NCBI RefSeq assembly: GCF_022369515.1 | Contig: NZ_CP059724.1 | Location: 5,642,001-5,706,000 of the forward strand | Length of the DNA stretch: 64,000 nucleotides | DNA from: Paenibacillus sp. 19GGS1-52 | Lineage (GTDB): Bacteria; Bacillota; Bacilli; Paenibacillales; Paenibacillaceae | Reading direction: 5' to 3' | Part shown: one piece after another, positions 42,954-52,900 of the stretch | Numbering within the stretch: position 1 is the first letter of the stretch | Layout of the letters: each line of letters starts with the position of its first letter | The notes under the pieces: generated by a model | Database searches by the model: none | Seen by the model: only the letters and a program-made list of their open reading frames with translations | What the model was told of the DNA's origin: nothing | Translations under genes and position numbers: made by a program

Positions 42954-43890
42954 TTGGCTTCGCCTCCTTTTTGGCAAATTTCTTGAATGAGAAGCCTGTG
43001 CTGCCCAAAAGTCCTTTCGGACGGAAAATCATCATCAGAATTAGAATTGCGGAATAGATAATCATCCGTAGCTCTGGGTATTCCTGTAGTGCAGTGAAGA
43101 GTACTGTTAACACAATTGCGCCTACGATTGCTCCAGACGTACTCCCCAATCCGCCTAGTACAACCATAACCAGAATTTCGAACGACTTCAGAAAGTTAAA
43201 GCTGCCTGGATTAATAACATAGAACTTATGAGCGGATAGACCACCAGCTATGCCTGCGAATAATGCGCCGAGAGCAAAGGCAATGATCTTGTACAAAGTG
43301 GTATTAATCCCCATAGCTTCGGCGGCAATTTCATTCTCCCGAATGGCTATACAAGCCCGACCGTGGCTGGAATTGATGAAGTTATTAATTACAACTATCG
43401 TAACCAGCGTGAAGAGAAACATAATCGTCCAGGTCGTCTGGGTTGGAATACCGCTGAGGCCCGAAGCACCGCCAACATATTCCGTATTGAGCAGCACAAT
43501 TCGGATAATTTCACCGAAGCCGAGTGTAGCGATCGCCAGATAGTCACCATTAAGCCGCAGTGTCGGAATACCGATCAGCACTCCGAAGAATGCAGCTACC
43601 AGTCCCGAAATCACAAGCGCCAAAACGAAAGGAACATCAAAATTCAAGGTCAAGATCGCTGAAACATAAGCACCAATGGACATGAATCCGGCATGGCCGA
43701 TCGAAAATTGACCCGTTATCCCATTAATCAGGTTAAGAGATACTGCCAGCATAACGTTAATGCAAATCAGAATAAGTGTAGATTCCATAACATCATCAAA
43801 TATTCCCGTTGTTAGAAGAATCTGAATGGCTCCGTAGAGAACCAAAGCGAACACAATGCCTATCCAAAAAGATTTATTTAGCTTCTTCAT
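42934..43890 (-). CDS. livM: branched-chain amino-acid ABC transporter permease LivM
   Basis: A 318-residue inner-membrane permease with about nine hydrophobic helices. Recognisable parts are SLNLINGITGQFSIGHAGFMSIGAY near the N-terminus, GDYLAIATLGFGEIIRI, and the coupling segment AIRENEIAAEAMGIN. The C-terminal RPKGLLGS is typical. ATG 43890 (AGGTGGG, 8 bp) is preferred to the earlier in-frame ATG 43932. It is 13 bp after livH. Confidence 0.95.
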   Translation of the reverse strand: MKKLNKSFWIGIVFALVLYGAIQILLTTGIFDDVMESTLILICINVMLAVSLNLINGITGQFSIGHAGFMSIGAYVSAILTLNFDVPFVLALVISGLVAAFFGVLIGIPTLRLNGDYLAIATLGFGEIIRIVLLNTEYVGGASGLSGIPTQTTWTIMFLFTLVTIVVINNFINSSHGRACIAIRENEIAAEAMGINTTLYKIIAFALGALFAGIAGGLSAHKFYVINPGSFNFLKSFEILVMVVLGGLGSTSGAIVGAIVLTVLFTALQEYPELRMIIYSAILILMMIFRPKGLLGSTGFSFKKFAKKEAKPSDSINS

Positions 43891-43903
43891 CCGGTTATCC
43901 CAC

Positions 43904-44809
43904 CTACACTTTCTCGCGGACATTTTTACCAAACAGTCCGGACGGTTTAAAGATAAGGATAAGGATCAATATGGCAAAGGCCACGCCATCACGCCATGAA
44001 GAATACCCCAGTGAAGATATTTCTGTTTCTACCGTACCTAGAAGTAGACCCCCAACCAACGCACCTGGTATACTGCCGATCCCGCCAAGTACAGCCGCTA
44101 CGAAAGCTTTCAGTCCTGGTAGCACACCCATCATCGGGTCAACAGCATTGTAAGTCATTCCAAAAATCACACCTGCTGCTGCGGCTAATGCAGAACCGAT
44201 AGCGAATGTTGCTGAAATCGTCCGGTCTACGTTAATACCCATAAGTTGCGCTGCCTCCATATCGAAGGAAACTGCCCGCATTGCCTTACCTATCTTCGTT
44301 CGGTGTACGATATACTGCAGGATGATCATTAGCACAACTGTTGTGACTAGAGTCATCATTTGATTAGAATCAACCTGAACTGAACTTCCAAATAAGTGGA
44401 ATTGGTGCTTATTGATAATCTCCGGAAAGCCTTTGGCCTGTGGCCCGAGTAAGTACACCCCAGTGTATTCCAGAAGAAAGGAAACCCCTATTGCTGTAAT
44501 AAGTACGGCGATACGTGATGCTCTACGCAGTGGCTTGTAAGCCAATCGTTCAATCGTGATGCCAAGCAACGCACTGACAGTCATGGAAATTACAAGCGAC
44601 AATATCAAGACGATAACCGGAGGGAAACCCACCGATGCAAAATATTTGGCACTAAAAAGTCCGATAAACGAACCTACCATAAATACATCGCCATGTGCAA
44701 AATTGATCAGCTTGATAATTCCGTATACCATGGTGTAACCAAGAGCGATCAGAGCATAAATGCTGCCTACGGAAATCCCGTTAATTAACTGCTGAATGAA
44801 ATACTCCAT
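43904..44809 (-). CDS. livH: branched-chain amino-acid ABC transporter permease LivH
   Basis: The first gene of the operon, a 301-residue inner-membrane permease. MEYFIQQLINGISVGSIYALIALGYTMVYGIIKLINFAHGD is the LivH N-terminal pattern. The coupling loop (KAMRAVSFDMEAAQLMGINVDRTI) is clear. ATG 44809, six bases from AAAAGGGG, is preferred to ATG 44815, which directly abuts it. A promoter lies at 44889-44917. Confidence 0.95.
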   Translation of the reverse strand: MEYFIQQLINGISVGSIYALIALGYTMVYGIIKLINFAHGDVFMVGSFIGLFSAKYFASVGFPPVIVLILSLVISMTVSALLGITIERLAYKPLRRASRIAVLITAIGVSFLLEYTGVYLLGPQAKGFPEIINKHQFHLFGSSVQVDSNQMMTLVTTVVLMIILQYIVHRTKIGKAMRAVSFDMEAAQLMGINVDRTISATFAIGSALAAAAGVIFGMTYNAVDPMMGVLPGLKAFVAAVLGGIGSIPGALVGGLLLGTVETEISSLGYSSWRDGVAFAILILILIFKPSGLFGKNVREKV

Positions 44810-44888
44810 CGCCATCCCCTTTTCCCATAATAATCATAATTCCCCTTTCTCTACCTTACATTCTCTTTTTTCCTTTATGATGTTATTT

Positions 44889-44917
44889 ATATTAACACAG
44901 GGTTATTTCTTCGTCAC
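44889..44917 (-). promoter_or_regulatory. likely promoter of the livHMGFJ operon
   Basis: Minus-strand GTGACG (44917-44912), 17-bp spacer and TAATAT (44894-44889), about 80 bases before livH. No convincing CodY box was seen. Confidence 0.5.
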
Positions 44918-45243
44918 TAATATTTATGCTTATTTAATACAAAATTCGAATTTCAAGGTTAGGTTATATAACATTAACTGTAGTGTATTTGGGATGTATC
45001 TGAACATATTTGATTATTTGCGAGGAATGATGAGAATAACGAAGTAAAATGGAGTTCGTCAACATTTGAATTTATTTCCTTTTTTAATACAATACTTTGT
45101 TTTCCCGTAAATAATATAACATTTGTCTCTTTACAGCTTCTATCCGTCAATTAATTAAAGGATTAATGAGTTGCACCATTGAATTATTCGCTAATATTAG
45201 TGTGAATTTCACCCTTTTGTTGGAACTAATTATTAAAAAAACG
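44918..45243. other. A/T-rich intergenic region upstream of the liv operon
   Basis: About 330 bp. It is very A/T-rich with no credible ORF, tRNA or riboswitch-like fold that I can see. Beyond the liv promoter on one side and the tRNA terminator on the other, nothing is assigned. Confidence 0.5.
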
Positions 45244-45275
45244 CAAAAAAAGAGCTCCCAGTCGGGAGCTCTTTC
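45244..45275 (-). terminator. terminator after the tRNA-Asn/tRNA-Ser unit
   Basis: The minus strand shows AGAGCTCCC, GACT loop, GGGAGCTCT and TTTTTT, 44 bases after the tRNA-Ser 3' CCA. Confidence 0.88.
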
Positions 45276-45318
45276 ATATATTGAAGACTATGTATATTTT
45301 GCTAAGTGCCACAAAATG

Positions 45319-45410
45319 TGGCGGAGAGAGAGGGATTCGAACCCTCGCACCGCTTACGCAGTCTAACCCCTTAGCAGAGGGTCCCCTTATAGCCACTTGG
45401 GTATCTCTCC
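45319..45410 (-). tRNA. tRNA-Ser (GCT)
   Basis: 92 nt including an encoded 3' CCA, with a long variable arm. Acceptor GGAGAGA pairs with TCTCTCC. The anticodon loop CTGCTAA gives GCT. The T arm is GAGGGTTCGAATCCCTC. Confidence 0.95.
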
Positions 45411-45417
45411 AAGAAAA

Positions 45418-45493
45418 TGGCTCCCCGAACAGGGCTCGAACCTGTGACAACTCGATTAACAGTCGAGTGCTCTACCAACTGAGCTATCAGGGA
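45418..45493 (-). tRNA. tRNA-Asn (GTT)
   Basis: 76 nt with encoded CCA. The acceptor is TCCCTGA and the anticodon stem CTCGA/TCGAG has loop CTGTTAA (GTT). The T arm is ACAGGTTCGAGCCCTGT. It lies eight bases from tRNA-Ser in the same direction. Confidence 0.95.
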
Positions 45494-45553
45494 ATAATAA
45501 TTCATGTCAACATGAAGTAATTTATCATGATTTTGTAGTCTAGTCAAGCGCTC

Positions 45554-46300
45554 TCAATACCATTCTCCATCTTGCAAAAGGGTGACCCGATTTAGCAGGG
45601 CCTCCTGCTCCAACCGTTCCCGCAGGTTCTCCCGGGTGACCAGACAATGGTTGATCGTATCCATGTGAACAGCAATAACCGATGTATAGGGTGCATAGCT
45701 GCACAGCTCCACTACGTCCTGTTCATCCATCGTAATAGGTCCACCTGTCAAGAATCGTGCACCGCCAGCATTGATAATCGTCAGCTCGGGATGATTATCA
45801 TCCAAGGCCTGCTTAACCTCGTCACACCAAATTGTATCTCCAGTAAGATATAACGTAGGTTCGTTTTCTGCCTGAAAAATAAAACCCGATACTTGTCCCA
45901 TCCGTTTCCCAATCTCACCCGTTCCGTGCTGACCTTTTGTTCTTGTAAGGGTTATATTAGAAATCTTATGTTTGTGGTTAATTTCTGTAATGTGTTCAAA
46001 GCCCTGTGCCGCTATTTGCGCCTGATCTCCATCCTGGCACAATAATGGAATATCACGAGAAAGCATGGATATTGCCGCCGTATCCCAGTGATCGGCGTGA
46101 AGATGCGTCAGGAGCAGAACATCCGGTTGCAGCCATTGCTCTGCCGGTCCAGGTAAAGAGACCAATGGATTTCTGCGGTCATTCTCCGAATTTATAATGG
46201 GTGGATTCGCGCCCTGCTCACTAAGCATCGGATCAATCAAAAATGTAAGACCACCATATTCCAGCCATAATGTCGCATGCCTGATTAGTTGAATTTTCAT
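45554..46300 (-). CDS. MBL-fold metallo-hydrolase (UlaG-like)
   Basis: A 248-residue metallo-beta-lactamase-fold enzyme. The zinc-binding motif THLHADHWD is present, with later ligands in TKGQHGTGEIG, LYLTGDTIW and VIAVHMDTINH. The N-terminal IRHATLWLEYGGLTFLIDPML is shared with UlaG/YtkL-type lactonases and phosphodiesterases. The substrate is unknown. ATG 46300 follows AGAGGGTAGAG. It is divergent from the Lrp-type regulator. Confidence 0.88.
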   Translation of the reverse strand: MKIQLIRHATLWLEYGGLTFLIDPMLSEQGANPPIINSENDRRNPLVSLPGPAEQWLQPDVLLLTHLHADHWDTAAISMLSRDIPLLCQDGDQAQIAAQGFEHITEINHKHKISNITLTRTKGQHGTGEIGKRMGQVSGFIFQAENEPTLYLTGDTIWCDEVKQALDDNHPELTIINAGGARFLTGGPITMDEQDVVELCSYAPYTSVIAVHMDTINHCLVTRENLRERLEQEALLNRVTLLQDGEWY

Positions 46301-46427
46301 TCTCTACCCTCTTCCTTTTATATATCTTCTGCTACAATCAATTATAGGTGGATTGATACACAGAATACATGGATAGCAGAAAGAGTTTACCTTGATTTAC
46401 TTTCATACTGAAAGGAATTATACGATA

Positions 46428-46856
46428 ATGAACCGTACCCTGATAGATGATGTGGATTTTCGCATTTTGCAGCAGCTTATTAATGATTCCACTCTTAGCC
46501 ACAAAGAAATTGGATTGCAGGTACATATGACAGGCCAGGCAGTTGGCGCACGTATCCGCAGAATGCGCGACTGTGGCATCATAGAGGGCTATACTGTCCG
46601 CTGGAATCCGGATAAAATAGGACATGCCGTACATGCTTTGATTACCGTATTTCTGAGCTCCAATACTGTCCATCCGGCCTTTCAGGAGTTCGCCAAAAGC
46701 AACAGCAGCGTTGTGGAGACCTACCGCGTCAGCGGAGAGGGCTGCTACTGGATGCGTGTTCACACGGTTAACCAGCAGGATCTTAACGCTTTTCTCGACC
46801 AGTTGCTGGAGTTTGGAAATTATAGAGTCAATCTGGCGATGGGCCAGATCAAATAA
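46428..46856 (+). CDS. Lrp/AsnC-family transcriptional regulator
   Basis: A 142-residue regulator. The N-terminal AsnC-type winged HTH (DFRILQQLINDSTLSHKEIGLQVHMTGQAVGARIRRMRDCGII) is followed by a RAM/AsnC effector domain (HALITVFLSSN ... VVETYRVSGEGCYWMRVHTVNQQDLNAFLDQLLEFG). It is likely to respond to an amino acid and perhaps to control the divergent MBL gene. ATG 46428 has AAAGGAA eleven bases upstream. An in-frame TTG at 46392 is less likely. Confidence 0.9.
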   Translation: MNRTLIDDVDFRILQQLINDSTLSHKEIGLQVHMTGQAVGARIRRMRDCGIIEGYTVRWNPDKIGHAVHALITVFLSSNTVHPAFQEFAKSNSSVVETYRVSGEGCYWMRVHTVNQQDLNAFLDQLLEFGNYRVNLAMGQIK

Positions 46857-46886
46857 GCTGCATATATGAAGAAAAAGGTTATAGAT

Positions 46887-46928
46887 AAAGCCGCCGTGAA
46901 GGGTACAACTCCTTCACGGCGGCTTTTG
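46887..46928. terminator. bidirectional terminator between the Lrp and glucanase genes
   Basis: 13-bp stem GCCGCCGTGAAGG / CCTTCACGGCGGC with AAA before and TTTTG after it, between convergent genes. Confidence 0.88.
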
Positions 46929-46943
46929 TCATACATACACAGA

Positions 46944-49900
46944 TCAGTTATTGAGCAGTTTAGCCCCAATCAACAGGCGATTAAGAATTATAGCTGCTTC
47001 CGCGCGGCTTGTATCGCTACTTGGGGCAAAGTTCCCTGCGGATTGCCCCTTCATAATGCCACTTACTTCCAATGTGTCCACAGCTTCCTTCGCCCAAGAG
47101 GAAATACCTGCTGCATCATTGAAAGTATGTGATCCGGAAGTAGTTCCTTTGAGCTCAGCTTCTGCTGGCAACAGCTTCAGAGCTCTCGCAACCATGACAG
47201 CCATTTGCTCCCGTGAAATCGGGGCATTCGGACGGAAGGAGCCATCCGCATAACCCTGAACCAGCCCTAGTCCGGCTGCTGCTCTGGCAGCCACTGCAAA
47301 CCAGGAGCTGTCCTGCACATCGTTGAATGAGCTGTTTGCTATCGCTGCAGGGTCAAGCTGCAGATCCAGCGAGCGGATCAGCATGGCTGCGAACTCCGCC
47401 CGGCTAATCGTTGTCTCCGGTGCAAAGCTGTCCGCAGATTGGCCGTTCACGATGAATCTGCTGGCCAACCGTTCAATCTCAGCCTGTGCCCAGTGTCCCG
47501 AAATATCCGGGAAGCTAACAGGATGTTGCGCGACGGTAAACACTCCACTCGCCATGCTGCTCTTAACGGTAACTGTAGTCACTCCATTCGCAGAATCAAA
47601 TACTGCGGGTACATAACGGAAAGACCCAGTTTTATCATCATAGAGAAGAGCTACAGCCGTTGCATTATCCAATACTTCATTAACAATGAATGTCCGCTCC
47701 ACGTGCTCGGTTCCAAAGCTTCTGACAGGAACGGATGTTGTGCCATCCGTTACGTTCAGCGTGAAACCAACCGGAGTTCCATGCAGCTTAAGGCCTTGCT
47801 GCTTCGCACTCCCTGTCAGCTGCTCCAATGCGGCTCCGCTGTGTGGAGTAAGCTTGAACTCCAGTGTTCCTTTTGGCAGACTGGCATTATTCAGCACGGT
47901 CTCCATTTGTCCCAACGGGAAACGATACGTCATATTGCCACTTTGGATCACTAGCATTGCATCCGGACTAACCGCAGCCGCGCTCCGCAAGGCTTCTGCG
48001 CTAAAGCGGACCGTGCCGTCAGCATTGGCTGCAAGTTCGATAACGGCTTGACCCGCAACTGTCTTAGCTTTAAGCAACGCATCATTATTACCCGTAGCCG
48101 TGGTTACCGGATTAGTTACAGGTACATTTGGAGTAGTAGGAGTAGTAGGATCAGCAGGCGAGAATACATCCACTGTATAGATTCTCTGGTCAACTCCAAC
48201 GGTTACTGTGAGAACTGTACTTCCTACCTTAAGTGCCTGCAGTTTTCCTTCTAATAAGGAGGCTGTGTTGACGTTCTCAAAGACAAAGGTTGCTTGAGAA
48301 GTGATGTCGGTACCCTCTTTGTCCAGTACCTGCAGTCCAACTGACTCTCCTTGCTTCATGACAATAGGTCCACTCTGTCCATCTGCAAGCTTTAAAGAGA
48401 AAGATTTGGCCGCGCTGGCAATGCCTTGATTACGCTGAACAATATTGAATGCAGAGGATGGATTAGCTAACAGATTCATCCGCTCCCCACGGATAATAAG
48501 GTTATCTACGAGCAGGCTTCCCTTCAGCTCTGGCGTAACTTCCACACCGCTCGTACCCACTCTGTCAATGACATTATTCGTGAGGACTACCCCAGTCATG
48601 TTCAGATTGCCATGCGCTATTAAGCCAGAGTAGGTACTGTCTAGTGCCGTATTATTCCGGATTAGAACAGTACCATTGAGATCACTCTCACCCGCGTATA
48701 GCCATAACGCCCCCAGATTCACTCCATAACCGGAATCGTAGCTGCCGGTGCGCAGCATTGTGTTGCGTTCCACGAGGGTCGTTCCTTGGAACGGCTCAGC
48801 GGAAAAGCGGGTGGATACGGCAATACCTGCCCCGTTGCTCACGGTATCCTTTACTACATTATCCTGGATTTTGTTATCCTTGCCGCCAAAAACAACGATA
48901 TTATCAGCTAGCCACGGTAGGGATACCGTGTTAAAGCGTGCCGTATTATTAAAGCTTGGTGTTCGCTCATTGCCATTCACATCATTCAGCTTGGCATCTG
49001 TAAATGACCACATAGCAATCCCATCATCCCCTGGATAGCGGATATCGCTTTGTTCTATCATGCTGTTCCCTGTACCTACGGCGAAGTTGACACCATCCGC
49101 CATAAGATCACGAATACGAAGTCCTACCATATGAAGACCATCTGTCCGGACTTTCTCACCCACTGGCTGTGTGAGCCATAGGCCTGCTTTGGTGTGCTCG
49201 ATCCAGACGTTCTGGATTACCGAGCCTTGGCCGAAGGCCCCATGGAAGGCATTGGTGTACGCTTCATCCTCACGCACGTTGATGCCGCCATCAATCAGTA
49301 AATCATACACACCAATTTCCTCTCCGTGACCATAGAACTTAGCACCGTTCAGCGTCGTATACCACATGCCTGCACCACGGATCTCAGCGGCATTCAGGTC
49401 CAGCAGTCCGTCCCCCACATTAAAGGCTCCGGATGGAAACCAGACTCCTGTATTTTGCTGATTCGCTTCGGCAAGCGCCGCCTTAAAGGCTGCCGTATCA
49501 TCACCTTGATCATTTTCAATAGCTCCATAATCGGCAACAGAGACAAAACCCTCCGGCATAGTTAACGCTGGAGCAACCTGCTCCATATCAGCTAAATCCA
49601 GGGTGTAGGAGGCTGCATGATCGCCAGCAGTTTTCTCCAAGCGAATCGTTGCTCCAGCTGGTGCATTGCCAATCAACGCATGAATCTCGTCAAAGAAGCG
49701 ATGCCCGCTGCCTTGGCGAGGGTCATTCGACCACGGGTAGCTGCCGTACTCCCAGGCATATTTTGAAGTCAGATGAAGCTGTTGCTGGACGCCATTCACA
49801 TATAGTGACAGCGTATCCTCTGCACCCGTTCCATCTGGACTATCCGGAATCGAATAGCGGAGAACGATGGAGTTAGCCGGATTAGCAAGCTTAAATTCCA

Positions 49901-52900
49901 CGTAGTCTCCTGTGTTCTTCAACATCACGGCTTGGCGTCCGGAAGCCTCCGAAGCTATGCTGAGATATTTTCGCGAAGGGCCGATAATCGTTCCGTTCGT
50001 ATCCGCGTCCTCAGCCTCATAGCTGATATAAGGTAACGTTGCTCCGCGATATGTTTTATTCACACTGTTTAAAACGGTTAACGTATCAATGGTCAGTCTG
50101 TTCCAGACCGTGTTCTCGCCAGCGCTAAACGAAACGGTATTCATTCCCGCCCGCAGCTTTAGCTTTAATGACACAAACTGTCCAGCAGTAGAAGACTTCA
50201 GATTTAGCGTATTTCCCTGCTCCAGACCGTTCACCTTAACTATTAAGGAAGCATCCGTAGCGGATTCATTCTTATAGTGAATGACTGCAGCATATTCATC
50301 CGCCAAATTGGCATTCACCACAAACCGAATGACTCCTTCTCCCTGAAAAGCCTCTGCCCCTGCATAAACAACATTCTTAGGTACAGGCAGAAAGCTCCAC
50401 AAAACATGATCGCCAGCAGCTGCTGTGCCAAGTTCAATCGTGGACTCTCCCTGTGTAAGCAGGCCGCCCTCATCAGCGCTCAGCAGTTGTTTATATCCAA
50501 GCTTCTCTTCCAGTACCCATCGGGATGATTCCTTGTCCCCTGCGGCTAACATGACAGCTTGGTTTGCTTCATTTAATGAAAGATAATGATTAGTCTGGAC
50601 ATTCATGATCCGCTTGCGGCCATTGTATTCTTGCACAAGCCACTCTATAGATGCAGTCTTGTCAGCAGGATCAGCATAAATAACCTTGCCCGCCTTCTCA
50701 GCCAGCACTTTGTTGCTTTGTCCTTTCGGCACGATAGTCACAATGTTGGTATCATTCTGGGTCGGAGTTGCGGTATCTATGTTCCGCGGTTCTCCTGCTG
50801 GCGTATTGAACGTTTGACCTGCCGTCTCCAGCGTCCATTGAACGGAGCTTTCACTCTCCAGCAGCAGGCCGCGCTCTGCATACCCAGTATGGTTCTCTAC
50901 ATTAATGAATTCATCGTTGTACTCCCCGAACTGGCTGCGGATGGTGTAATGTTTGTCATCGGAAGCCAGACTGACAGCCCAGTCAGAGGAACCGTCAACA
51001 GCAGGTTCGGAACGGCTGCTCTCCAAGAAGGAATAATCCCCGTTCAAGGTTAGATAATGTCCTGTTGCCCGGTTAACGATCGATTGCTTGCCAGCCTGCG
51101 TAGATATGCTCCATTGTGAATATCCATTATCTGCTGACGGTTGACCATACAGAACAACGCCATGCTCATTCTCATACAGATATTCTCCGCTGTTGGCATT
51201 TTTGAATCTTACCGGATAGGCCGGTACTGGAGGTGCAACTTCAGCGACTGCTTCAGCACTGAAATGTGCACTCTCCTTATCCGCTGCATCTGCCGCCTTG
51301 CTGATTCTAATCACCGGATTACCATGATCATCTGGGGCACCGTACATATAATGACCTGCCCATGCGCTTTTGAAGGTTGTTAGGCCTGATGGCTGCATAT
51401 CAACAATCCATTTAATACTGCCCCATACATCGTATACCGTCTGCAAGGATTGCACAGCTACGTCAGGATCAACCTCCTTCACCGCATTACCGATATGCTC
51501 AAGAGAAAGATAACGTCCTGTACCTCTATTCTTAATCTTCACAGCTCCGTTACTGCCCTCTATCTCTTGCAATTGCCAGACAAAAGAATCGTCATTGAGG
51601 TTAAGCGGACCATAGGTGGCCTGCCCAACGGTCATGTCCTCTGCAGCTGAGGCATCGGCCTGTACCAGTGACTTCTCTTGTGAGGCTGCAGTCTCTGTCT
51701 GTTGCTGCGAATTATAGACTACTTCTGTGACCGTCTTCTCTTCTGCCTGGTTCCGAGCACTACTAGGCGCAGCAAGCAAAGGTCCATCCTTTAAATACTG
51801 CTCCGCTCCATTTACGGAATTTAGCTTAAAGCGGAATAAATCCTGTTTTTTCTCCGTAACTGCGACGAATTTCCACTTAGGGCTGCCCCAGTCAGGGTTA
51901 ATCACACCATACTCCGCATACTTGGTTAGGTTTTGGAGTGAGATATACTTCTCTGGACGTTTGTTCGGCTCCTTGTCGACAACATTGCTGATCACATAGG
52001 TATTGTCGCCTGTGTTTTTCCCCGTCCAGATGTAGCCCGGATCTACAGCATTTTTGTCCGGCAACTCCGTAACCTGAAGGTGTCCGTCCGGCATATTCAC
52101 CATATTCAGGTAATGGCCCGTTTTCTTGTTCTTGAACAGCTTGCGGCCATTGTATTTCTCAATCAGCCACTGGTCGGAACCATCCGCCTGCATATTGCCG
52201 TATTTCAACAGTCCATCGCTGTTCTCATACCAGTAAAATGACTTCCACCCATTCTGTATCCGGTAAAAATGTTCTGAGCCATCCGTAGGCGTGTTCGGGT
52301 CCAACAGCTGCCACTGGGCAGCAAGCTTCGTATTATCCGTGCCCGCTCCGGCATTGCCGTTCCCTAAGGTAGCAAGGTAAGTACCTCTGTTCCCAATATT
52401 CTCAATCGTCTGGTAATCATCATAATCATCAGATTCATTGAAGACCCACTGATCCGTGGGTTGACTCTCAAGTAATTGCTGCGCCTTGGCGGTGCCTTTA
52501 ATAGAAGTAAGATAATGATTCGTTGCCGCGTTACGGATACGCTTATGGCCGTCATAGTCCTCGACAAACCACAAGTAATCCGCTGCGTTGACCGCATCAG
52601 CAACAATAACACCGTGCTTAAGCTCACCACCGGTCGCTTCGTATAGGAAATCCGTAGCTGCCTGAGCATCGGTATACGTAGCCAGACGAATCGGCTGCAA
52701 TTCCGAGATCGGCACTGGCGCTGTACTAAGGTCAACAAAAGCCCACTGCGGGCTCTCAAAGGTAATATTGATGTCCCCGCTCACTTGAGCAAACCCAAGC
52801 TGATTCTCCTCATGGATGACGAGCTTCCCCTCCGGGGCTGTCGCGCTGCGAATCACCATATAGCCGCTTCTGTTCGAAGTATCAATCAGCCATTGATCCG

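Noticed and set aside
44918-45010. AATTCGAATTT-like sequence as a CodY box for the liv operon
   Set aside because: Too many mismatches to the CodY consensus in an A/T-rich region; chance match is likely.
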